From Phycisphaerae bacterium (GTDB taxonomy: Bacteria > Chloroflexota > Anaerolineae > 4572-78 > J111): DNA of 64,000 nt. The first letter of the stretch is position 1. Each line of letters starts with the position of its first letter. Under the pieces are notes generated by a model. It searched no databases. It had not been told where the DNA came from and saw only the letters and a program-made list of their open reading frames with translations. Made by a program: the position numbers and the translations under genes. The stretch is taken from contig JANQQF010000011.1 in NCBI GenBank assembly GCA_028285035.1, positions 96,277 through 160,276 of the forward strand. Direction: 5' to 3'. Positions 17,849 through 25,863 of the stretch are shown piece after piece.

Positions 17849-18451
17849 ATGAAAATTGGCATTCTCGGCGGCACATTTGATCCCATCCAAATTGCCCACC
17901 TGCTAGGCGCAGAGATGGTTTGGGACACGTTAAAGCTAGATCAGATTCTTTTTCTACCGGCTGGCGACCCTCCCCATAAACAACATCAACAACATACCCC
18001 TACCCACCATCGACTGGCAATGGTTGAGCTTGCTATTGCCAATAATACACATTTTGTTTTGTGTAGAATTGATTTAGATAGAAAAGGTCCTCACTACACG
18101 AATGAAACGATCCGACTGATTCGCCAACAATATCACCTAACCGAAACTGAATGTTTCTTTATCATTGGCGGGGACTCTCTGGTTGATCTGCCAACTTGGC
18201 ACCAGCCTCGTGATTTTGTTTCCCTCTGCCAGCTCGCTGTCCTACACCGCCCTGGTTATCACCCCGACCTCACTACCCTAACGACTGCCATTCCTAAACT
18301 CCCTGAACGCCTCCACTGGGTTGCGATGCCCCAACTTGATATCGCAGCCTCCACCATTCGCAAACGGGCTCGTTCTGGTCAAAGTATTCGCTATCAAGTC
18401 ACTGATCCAGTTTGGCACTATATTCAGGAACATCAGCTCTATCAGGATTAG
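17849..18451 (+). CDS. nadD: Nicotinate-nucleotide adenylyltransferase
   Basis: 200 residues; transfers AMP from ATP to nicotinate mononucleotide in NAD biosynthesis. The nucleotidyltransferase motif GGTFDPIQIAH is at the N-terminus, PAGDPPHK follows, FIIGGDSL marks the centre and the closing motif DIAASTIRKRARSG corresponds to the usual ISSTxIR. A frequent neighbour of obg. Confidence 0.95.
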   Translation: MKIGILGGTFDPIQIAHLLGAEMVWDTLKLDQILFLPAGDPPHKQHQQHTPTHHRLAMVELAIANNTHFVLCRIDLDRKGPHYTNETIRLIRQQYHLTETECFFIIGGDSLVDLPTWHQPRDFVSLCQLAVLHRPGYHPDLTTLTTAIPKLPERLHWVAMPQLDIAASTIRKRARSGQSIRYQVTDPVWHYIQEHQLYQD

Positions 18452-18481
18452 CTTTACCTACTTTGACGCACAGGGTAAAAA

Positions 18482-18537
18482 TGTAACGAAGGCAGGAATC
18501 CCTGCCTTCGAACGGATAGGCTAAAAGCCTGTGTTAC
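18482..18537. repeat. Intergenic compound palindrome (GTAACA family)
   Basis: Outer ends TGTAAC / GTTACA enclose two hairpins: CGAAGGCAGG-aatc-CCTGCCTTCG, a perfect 10-bp stem, and AGGC-taaaa-GCCT. A shorter relative with the same GTAACA..AGGC..GCCT..TGTTAC ends lies at 58234-58261. Both follow plus-strand genes and may terminate transcription. Confidence 0.65.
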
Positions 18538-18562
18538 AAATCTAGTTGCAAAGGAGTCAACA

Positions 18563-20560
18563 ATGACTACCCCCTCCCTCCCTACCCTTCAGGATATTCT
18601 GGGAAGTTCGCAATCAATGGAGAACAATCGCTTACAAGGCGAAGGGCCTGCTGGTAGCTTACCCCTAACTGAAGATATGCTACTCAACGAACCAAGCGGC
18701 CATCTTTTCGGCCTCTCCCAAAACGCTGGGATGGGCTGGCGACCAGAGGATGTGGGCAAACCACAATATTTGATTGTCAGCACCCAGGGGGGCTTGCGTG
18801 ATCCTGATGGCAGCCCTGTCGCTCTGGGCTATCACACGGGCCATTGGGAAATCGGCCTATTGGTACGAGCCGCTGCCGAAACCTTTCGGGCACAAGGCAC
18901 AGTTCCTTTTTCCGCCTACTGTAGCGATCCCTGCGACGGACGCTCGCAGGGCACCACGGGAATGTTTGACAGTCTCCCCTACCGTAATGATGCCGCCATC
19001 ACAATGCGCCGCTTGATCCGTTCCCTGCCTCAACGGCAAGGCGTGATGGGTATAGCCACCTGCGACAAAGGGTTACCAGCCACAATGTTGGCCTTGGCAG
19101 GATGCGCTGAACGCCCTGGCATCATCGTTCCTGGGGGTGTTACCTTGCCCGCGATCGGGGCTGAAGATGCCGGCACCGTCCAAACGATCGGCACCCGTTT
19201 TGCCCACAACATGATTAGCCTCGATTATGCCGCAGCGATGGGCTGTCGCACCTGTGGTTCCGCCGGGGGGGGGTGCCAATTTTTGGGCACGGCTGCGACT
19301 TCACAAGTCGTGGCAGAGGCCTTGGGGATGACTCTACCCCACAGCGCACTCAGCCCCTCAGGGGAACCCATTTGGCTAGAGATGGCCCATCGTTCAGCCT
19401 TGGCCTTGCTTCGTCTAAAAGCCAACGGGATCGTTTTGTCGAGTATATTGACCACGCAGGCCGTGGAAAATGCAATGTTGGTTCACGCCGCCTTTGGCGG
19501 ATCAACCAATCTCCTGCTTCATATCCCCGCGATTGCCCACGCTGCTGGAATACCTCAGCCAACCATCGAGGATTGGAATCGCATTAATAAGCTGATCCCC
19601 CGGCTCGTCGATGTCCTCCCAAATGGTCCTCGCAATCATCCCACAGTGCAGGTCTTTATGGCTGGCGGCGTCCCTGAAGTAATGCTCCATTTACGCGAGA
19701 TGGGGTTGCTCAATCTAGATGTGTTAACTACCTCGGGAGAAACACTGAACACCGTACTCGATTGGTGGCAGGGAAGCGAGCGACGCCAAGCCGCCCGAGC
19801 ACACTTAGCCAAGTCAGGGCAAATTGAACCCGACCACGTCATTATGGATACCGATACCGCCCGCAAGAATGGCTTGACCAGTACCGTCGTTTTCCCGGTG
19901 GGTAACATTGCCCCGCAAGGCTCAGTAATCAAGGCAACCTCGATTGACCCGTCAGTGGTGGACCCCGATCAGGTTTATCGTCATCGTGGCCCCGCCCGAG
20001 TCTTCACTTCCGAGCGCGCCGCCATCCAAGCGATCAAAGGATTGACAGACAATTCCGTTAAATCGGGGGATGTGGTGGTGATGATTGGGGGTGGCCCCTC
20101 TGGCACAGGGATGGAGGAGACGTATCAAGTGACCGCTGCCTTAAAACACGTGTCCTGGGGCAAAACCGTTCCCATTTTGACCGACGCCCGCTTCTCTGGT
20201 GTGTCCACTGGAGCCTGTGTCGGTCACATCGGACCAGAAGCCTTGGCCGGTGGCCCCATTGGCAAGCTCCGCGATGGTGACCTGATTGAGCTAGAGATTG
20301 ACCGAGCTAATCTAACCGGACAAATCAATCTAGTCGTTACTCCTGACAACGAGATCACCCCAACCGAGCTCCTAGCCAGCCGCCCCTTACACCCCGACCT
20401 GCAGACCCACCCTGACCTCCCCGACGATACCCGTCTCTGGGCCGCCCTACAACAGGCCAGCGGGGGGACCTGGAATGGTTGTGTTTATGATGTGGATCGG
20501 ATTATTGAGGTGATTGAGGCGGGGATGCAGGCGCTGGAGGAGGTTGAAAATCAGGAATAG
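18563..20560 (+). CDS. yjhG: IlvD/Edd-family dehydratase, YjhG/YagF type (D-xylonate dehydratase-like)
   Basis: 665 residues aligning end to end with E. coli Yjh[120 protein letters not shown]. Cysteines in DPCDG, TCDKG and GGGCQF are the iron-sulfur ligands of the family. It dehydrates a sugar acid, probably D-xylonate or a related aldonate, to the 2-keto-3-deoxy acid. No aldolase is adjacent. A GGAG ribosome site precedes the ATG. Confidence 0.9.
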   Translation: MTTPSLPTLQDILGSSQSMENNRLQGEGPAGSLPLTEDMLLNEPSGHLFGLSQNAGMGWRPEDVGKPQYLIVSTQGGLRDPDGSPVALGYHTGHWEIGLLVRAAAETFRAQGTVPFSAYCSDPCDGRSQGTTGMFDSLPYRNDAAITMRRLIRSLPQRQGVMGIATCDKGLPATMLALAGCAERPGIIVPGGVTLPAIGAEDAGTVQTIGTRFAHNMISLDYAAAMGCRTCGSAGGGCQFLGTAATSQVVAEALGMTLPHSALSPSGEPIWLEMAHRSALALLRLKANGIVLSSILTTQAVENAMLVHAAFGGSTNLLLHIPAIAHAAGIPQPTIEDWNRINKLIPRLVDVLPNGPRNHPTVQVFMAGGVPEVMLHLREMGLLNLDVLTTSGETLNTVLDWWQGSERRQAARAHLAKSGQIEPDHVIMDTDTARKNGLTSTVVFPVGNIAPQGSVIKATSIDPSVVDPDQVYRHRGPARVFTSERAAIQAIKGLTDNSVKSGDVVVMIGGGPSGTGMEETYQVTAALKHVSWGKTVPILTDARFSGVSTGACVGHIGPEALAGGPIGKLRDGDLIELEIDRANLTGQINLVVTPDNEITPTELLASRPLHPDLQTHPDLPDDTRLWAALQQASGGTWNGCVYDVDRIIEVIEAGMQALEEVENQE

Positions 20561-20648
20561 AAGAAGCCCTTTGTGCTCATCAGGGAGATTTAGGGGGTAG
20601 AGCTACACAAAGCCAACTAAGATTATGTTTTTACAAAGGACATCCCAA

Positions 20649-21119
20649 ATGCAAAACCAAGACCAAACCTTCATTCGCCAAGCCATCGCCGTAGCCCAAC
20701 GCGCCCGAGACAACGGCAATCACCCTTTCGGGGCCATCCTTGTGGATGCCGCCGACAATGTCTTGCTAGAGGCCGAAAACAGTGTCAACACTGGCCGCGA
20801 TTGCACTGGTCACGCCGAAACAAACTTGATGCGTCTCGCCTCCTATCAATACGATCCCGCCTTTCTCGCCACCTGCAGCCTCTACACCAGCACCGAACCT
20901 TGTGCAATGTGTGCTGGAGCGATCTTTTGGGGCAATGTTCGCCGCGTGGTCTATGGCTTGAGTGAAGCCGAACTGTACAAAATTTCGGGGCCGTACTCAG
21001 AAGAGGCCTTGCGCCTGCCCTGTCGCGAGCTATTTGCTAGAGGCGGCAAGGTCATTGAGGTAGTCGGTCCCCTGCTTGAGGAGGAGGCCCGGCAGGTCCA
21101 CGCAGGGTTTTGGGAGTGA
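20649..21119 (+). CDS. Nucleoside/guanine deaminase-like zinc hydrolase
   Basis: 156 residues of the cytidine deaminase fold. The zinc and proton-shuttle motif is GHAETN, and the second ligand pair is EPCAMCAGAI. The C-terminal region (GLSEAELYKISGP, ARGGKVIEVVGPLLEEE) resembles stand-alone nucleobase/nucleoside deaminases more than tRNA-specific TadA. ATG 20649 with AAAGGA upstream is preferred to an ATG 24 bases earlier. Substrate not determined. Confidence 0.8.
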   Translation: MQNQDQTFIRQAIAVAQRARDNGNHPFGAILVDAADNVLLEAENSVNTGRDCTGHAETNLMRLASYQYDPAFLATCSLYTSTEPCAMCAGAIFWGNVRRVVYGLSEAELYKISGPYSEEALRLPCRELFARGGKVIEVVGPLLEEEARQVHAGFWE

Positions 21120-21137
21120 TGACACTTCGAAAATATT

Positions 21138-23903
21138 CTAAAAAATCAAGCGCAGACCAAACAAAAGTAACATCCCAACCATACAAAACAATGAGGGGGC
21201 AATGGGTGGGTAGCCCGTGGGGGGAAGCTGAGTTACGGGAACGTTGGGAGTGCCTGTACCGGGAAGAGGGGTGATTGAGGGTGATCCGGTTGGGGTGGGG
21301 CTGCCGAGTGAGGGTGTACCTGTAACTGGGGTGCCCGATGGTGTACCAAATGGGGTGAGGGAGGCATTGGGAGTACCTGTCCCTATCCCTGGCGTGCCCG
21401 TTCCTGGAGTGCCAGGTGTAGCTGGGGTACCAACTGAAGTTGGGGTAGCAGTTTGTGAGTCTGGGGGGGAGCCTGCGGGAGGAGTCGGGGTAGCGGTCAC
21501 ACCACTGCCACCATCATCATCGTCATCGTCGTCACCATCATTGGGTGAATCAGGGGTGGCGGTTGGGGGGATGATAGAAGTTGGGGTCTCTGTGGGAGCT
21601 AGATAATTGACCTCGGCTGAATCTTCACACACAGGCAAGATAGAACCATCATTCCCCCGTCCTCCAATGCCAATCGCCACTGGATCGATATTGTCTGGCA
21701 CCACAGGCAAATCATTGACCTGAAATTGGGCCACAACATTTATCACCATCCCTGGTGTAATATCGCCAAACGTACTCGTCAGATCACTCCAAAGCAACGC
21801 ATCAGCTTTGACCCCATCTGGGATCGGGTTTGCCGTTTGATAGGTCAAAACCGCATCATTAAAGGTATTTTCAACGGGAAACGAAATAAATGTGGCACTA
21901 CTGGTGTTCGTGATAGTTAAATCAAAGGTGATAATCTGCCCAGCCACAACATTACCATCGGCTGGGGAGCGCAAGGTCAGATCAATATCATAGATGGAGA
22001 CGGTTTCGGTGAGGAGCGGCGTGAAAATGATGACGTTGTCGGCAGCCAAGGTCAAATCCGCTGCTTTGGCCACCCCCTCATTGATGATCTCACTGGACAG
22101 GTTTGACACCCGCACATCGAAGGTCAAGAAGCGATCCTCCAATGGCCCCAGGGTGCCCGCCACATAGCCCCCTTCATCGAGTTGGAAGGGCGTACCACTA
22201 GTGGCGTCCGGCAGTAAGACACCATCTAGAAACGTGGTATTGGGAATGTAGGTCACCTCTGGAGGCAGATCATCGGTCAATTTAATATCAATGATGGACC
22301 GATAACTGTTGTTGAGGTAGTTGATCTTGTAGGTGACGATGTCATTTAGGGTGATTGAGCCCGTACAATCAGTGTCTTTGGTTAAGGGGTCTACGGTCTT
22401 TTGTAGCAAGAGTGAAGGGACTGGAGCCAGGCCGGTGCCCACATCAATAGACGGCTCGGCGGCGGCGGCATTCTGATCCTGCCCCCAAATCGCTACAAAT
22501 GGGGTGCCGTCCTCGGTATAAAGAAAGGCACTGGTTAAGTCGTGGTCTGGGTCAATGACACTGACCTCCTGCAGCGGAAAAATCGGGATACTCTCATCTG
22601 CACTCCCATCATTGTCAAAATCGACAAACAGGGTGGTGGTCTCAACGGCTGTCACAAAAACGTGGGACTCATCCCCATCAGGGGGATCATTGTCATTCCC
22701 CACCCCCCAGCCGATAAAGGTTTGGGTGGTTAAATTTTCGATAGGCAACAAAGGATATCCCCAATCCTGCGCCGAAGACTCGTCAAAGGCGGCTAGAGCA
22801 CAAAATGCCCGATCATCAGGGGTGGTGAATCGCACCGCTGTTTCAAATAGCAGGGGGTCGCTATTAGGGGGATAGCGATGGGTGGTGTTTGGAGGAATGA
22901 CTAAACTCGTTGTTGTAGAAATGGTCTGAACGGTTACAGTGAGAGGGGTGACTGGGTCTGGATTGTAAATCCAGTAATCGCCATCAGAACTACGGGGACC
23001 AATAAAATCATTTGATAAGGCGTGGTTGGGGGGAATGGTGTAAGCGCGGGCTTCAAAATTAACCCCAGGCTGATCATTACCGGTAAAAATATGTACTTGG
23101 ATTGGTTTTGAAGCGGTAATTTTTGTCCCCGTTTGCACCCCATCAATTTGCGTAAATTGTCCGCCACTCGTAGGAATCACTTGGGTGCTATCAGGGACAC
23201 CGTCACCATCAAAATCGATCTCAACCGTGGTATCTGGTTGAACCGATTGCACATTAAAGCCAACCACGGAAAAGCCAGCCCGCTGGTTGGGACCAATCCC
23301 GGCCAAATCCTCACCCACTGGAATAACATAACTATCTGCCCATTGACTGGTTGGGTAGAGCTCCCATGCTCCCGCAAACAAACTACCAGCCGAATCAGGC
23401 CAGTTGGCCAATGTGACGGCAATTGATCCACCGACCGCCGTAAGTTTATCGCCCCCATCATAAAAAAATTTTGTGCTATCCCGAGGGTTGGGGATGGTAT
23501 TTTGCAGAACAATCACATCACCTGCCTTCAGTTGATCAGTCGTAAATCCGGGCGGCCTACCATTGCTGGTATCATTGTCACCCCACACCTGGGTGCTGGC
23601 CTGAGAAGGAGTGGTTAAGACAGGTTCAAGCCCTTTATCACTGGCCTCTCCCTCCCAATGATCATAGTAGATAACCGTACCATCTCGTTGAACAGCAACG
23701 GAAATTGTGGTGATAATACTGTCATCAACAAAGTTGCTATCAGCGTTGGCGATATCAAACTGATTATCCAGGATATCAGCCGGGTAAGGGATGAAATAGG
23801 TAAAGTCGTCGAGCTGAGCATAGGCGTGCAATGGCAGCCAGATGGCTCCTAGGCCCATAAGCCAAGCTGAGACGCCTGCAAACTTTAAAAATATTTTCAC
23901 CAA
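21138..23903 (-). CDS. Large surface protein with DUF11 repeats and LPPTG-type C-terminal signal
   Basis: 921 residues. A signal peptide (residues 1-29, ending HAYAQ) leads an extracellular beta-rich region of about 480 residues with several Asp-rich, possibly Ca-binding loops (DFDGDGVPD, DFDNDGSAD). DUF11-type repeats follow (residues about 500-770: YLNNSYRSIIDIKLTDDLPP, AGQIITFDLTITNTSS). Then come an Asp run and a Gly/Thr/Pro-rich stalk of about 110 residues. The end is a sorting-like LPPTG, a hydrophobic helix (SLFCMVGMLLLFGL) and Arg. No sortase is in the window. Confidence 0.8.
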   Translation of the reverse strand: MVKIFLKFAGVSAWLMGLGAIWLPLHAYAQLDDFTYFIPYPADILDNQFDIANADSNFVDDSIITTISVAVQRDGTVIYYDHWEGEASDKGLEPVLTTPSQASTQVWGDNDTSNGRPPGFTTDQLKAGDVIVLQNTIPNPRDSTKFFYDGGDKLTAVGGSIAVTLANWPDSAGSLFAGAWELYPTSQWADSYVIPVGEDLAGIGPNQRAGFSVVGFNVQSVQPDTTVEIDFDGDGVPDSTQVIPTSGGQFTQIDGVQTGTKITASKPIQVHIFTGNDQPGVNFEARAYTIPPNHALSNDFIGPRSSDGDYWIYNPDPVTPLTVTVQTISTTTSLVIPPNTTHRYPPNSDPLLFETAVRFTTPDDRAFCALAAFDESSAQDWGYPLLPIENLTTQTFIGWGVGNDNDPPDGDESHVFVTAVETTTLFVDFDNDGSADESIPIFPLQEVSVIDPDHDLTSAFLYTEDGTPFVAIWGQDQNAAAAEPSIDVGTGLAPVPSLLLQKTVDPLTKDTDCTGSITLNDIVTYKINYLNNSYRSIIDIKLTDDLPPEVTYIPNTTFLDGVLLPDATSGTPFQLDEGGYVAGTLGPLEDRFLTFDVRVSNLSSEIINEGVAKAADLTLAADNVIIFTPLLTETVSIYDIDLTLRSPADGNVVAGQIITFDLTITNTSSATFISFPVENTFNDAVLTYQTANPIPDGVKADALLWSDLTSTFGDITPGMVINVVAQFQVNDLPVVPDNIDPVAIGIGGRGNDGSILPVCEDSAEVNYLAPTETPTSIIPPTATPDSPNDGDDDDDDDGGSGVTATPTPPAGSPPDSQTATPTSVGTPATPGTPGTGTPGIGTGTPNASLTPFGTPSGTPVTGTPSLGSPTPTGSPSITPLPGTGTPNVPVTQLPPTGYPPIAPSLFCMVGMLLLFGLRLIF

Positions 23904-24066
23904 AGTGTCCTTAAATCAAGCGATAAGGCGCTGGGGTGATGGGGTTAAATGGAATTATGGTGGGGCGTTGTTGAACAAAGTGTATTTCTAAAGTGTAGAA
24001 GTGGTCAACAAATCAGGTCTCCTCAATTATCCTTATGACAAGAGGTTTTGCAAGTTTACTAAAAGT

Positions 24067-24101
24067 TTTTGAGGAGGCGGGAGGAAATCGCCTCCTCAAA
24101 A
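24067..24101 (-). terminator. Hairpin downstream of the Pth2-like gene
   Basis: A 13-bp stem, TTTTGAGGAGGCG / CGCCTCCTCAAAA, with a nine-base loop just past the stop of the minus-strand amber unit. The T-tract is imperfect, so termination is likely rather than certain. Confidence 0.55.
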
Positions 24102-24105
24102 GGGT

Positions 24106-24438
24106 TTATTTTAATTCGCGCCATAGGGGCCAGCGACGAAACAATCGTCTTTGTGTCCCGGAGATAGGTGTAGTACACATTGCCGTATAGCCCATCTTAT
24201 CATCAGGCTCGTAAAAGCAGGCATACTCAACATTCGCGAAGTCAAGGTGAGCCATAGCATCAAAAAGGCCTTGTTCGGAGGCCACAGTCAACAACACCAA
24301 ATGCGGCGAGGTCACTGGCTGTGAAAATTTGCGCCCTGCCTCAAAGCAGACCTGACCAGCTTGAACAATTTGGTCAGCCACGGGAATATCTGTCCGAACA
24401 AAGACATAAATATAAAAAGTCGGCTATACATCAGGCAT
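24106..24438 (-). pseudogene. Pth2-like (peptidyl-tRNA hydrolase-type) gene interrupted by an in-frame amber codon
   Basis: A clear start exists: ATG 24436-24438 with AAGGAAG seven bases upstream, overlapping the end of the preceding gene. It reads M-P-D-V and then TAG (24424-24426), after which the same frame stays open for 105 codons. The region straight after the TAG (FYIYVFVRTDIPVADQIVQAG) looks like the first strand and helix of Pth2 proteins (VVRTDL..GK.AAQ), followed by LVLLTVASEQGLFDA and YTAMCTTPISG. A GTG at 24381 could start translation but would lose the first strand. It is typed as a pseudogene because of the stop, but the CUA tRNA encoded upstream could permit readthrough. The Pth2 assignment is a moderate-confidence fold inference. 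Confidence 0.55.
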
Positions 24439-24898
24439 GATCAACTTCCTTTTCCAATTGAAATTTTGGGATCAATCTTTCCGGGACTTGATAGGCATCA
24501 AAAGGAAGTTGCCCATTGCTAAAGTGGGTTGGGTCGTAATGGTAAGGGTTCACCCTGGGGATGAACACACGGAGGCTTTGCAACATTTCCGAGGTAACCA
24601 GACCATCAAAAGGGGCTAAAAGCTCATCATGATAACGGTCCCCCTTCAAACGGTAAAGGGCTGAAAACAGGATCCACCCTTCATAGGCTCCGTTCGCCAA
24701 TTTACGCGGATTGGTTGCCGGGGTAAACCCCTTCCGCCAATCCTTGCCTAGCAAAGCCAAATAAAGCAGATGATGGACGGCTGAAAGTTCATGTCGTCGA
24801 TCCGACTGCATTAGAGTGCTCCAATGACGACGCAGAGAAAAATATGTATTTGGGTTATTAAAAACGTGAGCAGTGATTGCTCGAGGTAAGGTATTCAT
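24431..24898 (-). CDS. Unknown 155-residue protein of the amber-tRNA unit
   Basis: 155 residues, hydrophilic, mixed helical, without signal or membrane segment. Visible features are a His/Arg-rich first half (SLRRHWSTLMQSDRRHELSAVHHLLYLALLG) and a Pro/Tyr/His-rich segment (VNPYHYDPTHFSNG). No family was recognised. It begins 114 bases after the tRNA on the same strand and overlaps the Pth2-like gene by eight bases, so the two should be co-translated. AGGAG lies 11 bases before its ATG and is partly inside an inverted repeat, so translation may be gated by RNA structure. Confidence 0.7.
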   Translation of the reverse strand: MNTLPRAITAHVFNNPNTYFSLRRHWSTLMQSDRRHELSAVHHLLYLALLGKDWRKGFTPATNPRKLANGAYEGWILFSALYRLKGDRYHDELLAPFDGLVTSEMLQSLRVFIPRVNPYHYDPTHFSNGQLPFDAYQVPERLIPKFQLEKEVDHA

Positions 24899-24990
24899 TC
24901 GTTATATCTCCTAAAGTGATTTTGATGCAAAAAATAAAAGAGATATAACGACGGGGGTGCTCGGGGGTTAGGTAAAAGAGTCTACAACAT
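24895..24990 (-). other. Candidate leader ORF with amber codon 3, ending ATGA on the next start
   Basis: ATG 24988-24990 is preceded by AAAGGA at nine bases. The frame reads Met-Leu-TAG (24982-24984) and then stays open for 28 codons until TGA 24895-24897, which overlaps the ATG of the 155-residue gene as ATGA. Reading through the TAG would carry a ribosome across the hairpin that masks the downstream ribosome site. An open run of 28 codons is not rare by chance (roughly one in four), so this rests mainly on the combined arrangement. Confidence 0.35.
24901..24949 (-). promoter_or_regulatory. Inverted repeat covering the Shine-Dalgarno site of the 155-residue gene
   Basis: In the minus-strand transcript a perfect 10-bp stem forms between GTTATATCTC (24949-24940) and GAGATATAAC (24910-24901) with a 29-base loop. 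The second arm overlaps the last bases of the AGGAG ribosome site and reaches to two bases before the ATG. Pairing should reduce initiation unless a ribosome or factor opens it. Confidence 0.6.
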
Positions 24991-25011
24991 GGAATTTGAT
25001 CCTTTCACTAG

Positions 25012-25082
25012 CGCGCCATGCGAGAATCGAACTCGCTATAAGCAGTTTTAGAGACCGCCTCTCGTCCAACGAGTCATGGCGC
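25012..25082 (-). tRNA. Atypical tRNA with CUA (amber) anticodon, tRNA-Pyl-like architecture
   Basis: A complete cloverleaf. Acceptor GCGCCAT / ATGGCGC, seven perfect pairs. D arm CTCG-TTGGA-CGAG, with a loop of only five bases. Anticodon stem GGCGGT / ACTGCT of six pairs (two G-U). Anticodon loop CTCTAAA, placing U at position 33 and the anticodon CTA at 25051-25049. Variable loop of three or four bases. T arm GCGAG-TTCGATT-CTCGC, perfect. Discriminator G at 25012; CCA is not encoded. Position 8 is G instead of the near-invariant U. The short D loop, long anticodon stem, identical CUCUAAA loop, short variable loop and G73 resemble tRNA-Pyl, but the T loop is canonical and there are two bases, not one, before the D stem. 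It should decode UAG. The charging amino acid is unknown, and no pyl biosynthesis or PylRS gene is in the window. Confidence 0.85.
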
Positions 25083-25094
25083 TCACCTTAAGAT

Positions 25095-25123
25095 GGTATA
25101 CCATGCTCAATCTGTTACGTCAA
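25095..25123 (-). promoter_or_regulatory. Sigma-70-type promoter of the amber-tRNA unit
   Basis: TTGACG (25123-25118), a 17-base spacer and TATACC (25100-25095) lie in the 49-base gap between the TPR gene stop and the tRNA. Predicted initiation falls about six bases before the tRNA 5' end, so the tRNA heads its own transcript. Confidence 0.6.
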
Positions 25124-25131
25124 ATTGACAA

Positions 25132-25842
25132 TTATAACTCAGACTTTAGTTCATCGAGCAATCTTATGATTCGTTCTCGTTCAGAATGATCCTTTGGGGC
25201 AAGTATAAGATATTGTTCAAAGTCCTGAATGGCATACTTTAAGTCTTGAGAGGTTGTATAGGTCGTGGTCTGATCTAAGTAAGCTGACACAAATAGACGA
25301 TGATAAGTTCGGCCTCGATTGAGGTAGGCATACCAATAATCAGAGTCCAAATCAAGGGCCTTGGTATAATCGGCAATCGCCTGATCATATTGCAAGACAC
25401 CATAATGAGCTACCCCTCGATAGTTGTAAATATCGACATCATAAGGATCTAAGGCCATAGCTTTATCCAAATCTATCAAGGCTTCATCAGATTTTTGAAT
25501 ATTCACCAGAACAATACCCCGCCCTAAATATCCATCAACGTTATTAGGGGCCAGCTGAATGATCGTGTCAAAATCTGCAAGTGCATCTTCATATTTACGT
25601 AATTCAAGATAAGCATAGCCGCGAAAATAATAGATTTCGGGAATATGTGGGGCCACTTCAATCACTTTGCTAAGGTCAGCTACAGCCTCTCTATAATTGC
25701 TTGTTTGATAATTGGCGATCCCTGTAAACAGCGATTTCCCAACTGGATAGATACGTATTCCACCAAAGCCACATAAGGCGCATGCAAATAGTAAAATCAC
25801 CCAAACGTAAGGTTTTCGAAACCATCGCTGCAAGTGCTGCAT
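25132..25842 (-). CDS. Membrane-anchored TPR protein
   Basis: 236 residues: basic N-terminus, one membrane helix (WVILLFACALCGFGGI), then five TPR units (for example AVADLSKVIEVAPHIPEIYY, ALADFDTIIQLAPNN, ALIDLDKAMALDPYD, AIADYTKALDLDSDYW). TPRs mediate protein-protein contacts. It lies 21 bases downstream of the helical-repeat gene at 25864 and probably ends the Hsp90 operon. Confidence 0.85.
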   Translation of the reverse strand: MQHLQRWFRKPYVWVILLFACALCGFGGIRIYPVGKSLFTGIANYQTSNYREAVADLSKVIEVAPHIPEIYYFRGYAYLELRKYEDALADFDTIIQLAPNNVDGYLGRGIVLVNIQKSDEALIDLDKAMALDPYDVDIYNYRGVAHYGVLQYDQAIADYTKALDLDSDYWYAYLNRGRTYHRLFVSAYLDQTTTYTTSQDLKYAIQDFEQYLILAPKDHSERERIIRLLDELKSEL

Positions 25843-25863
25843 TAGAATACCTCTAACTACACC

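Noticed and set aside
21244..21606. Plus-strand open frame rich in Gly, Val and Pro
   Set aside because: It is the antisense shadow of the Gly/Thr/Pro-rich stalk of the surface protein and has no ribosome site.
24424..24426. Genome-wide reassignment of UAG to an amino acid
   Set aside because: Several intact genes end in TAG at family-typical lengths (stops at 5403-5405, 9121-9123, 12748-12750, 20558-20560, 33141-33143), so UAG works as a normal stop. Only local or conditional readthrough is plausible.
25012..25082. Alternative anticodon from shifting the anticodon loop by one base
   Set aside because: A TCTCTAA loop would put C at position 33 and destroy the U-A and G-C closing pairs. The CTCTAAA loop keeps U33 and gives CTA.
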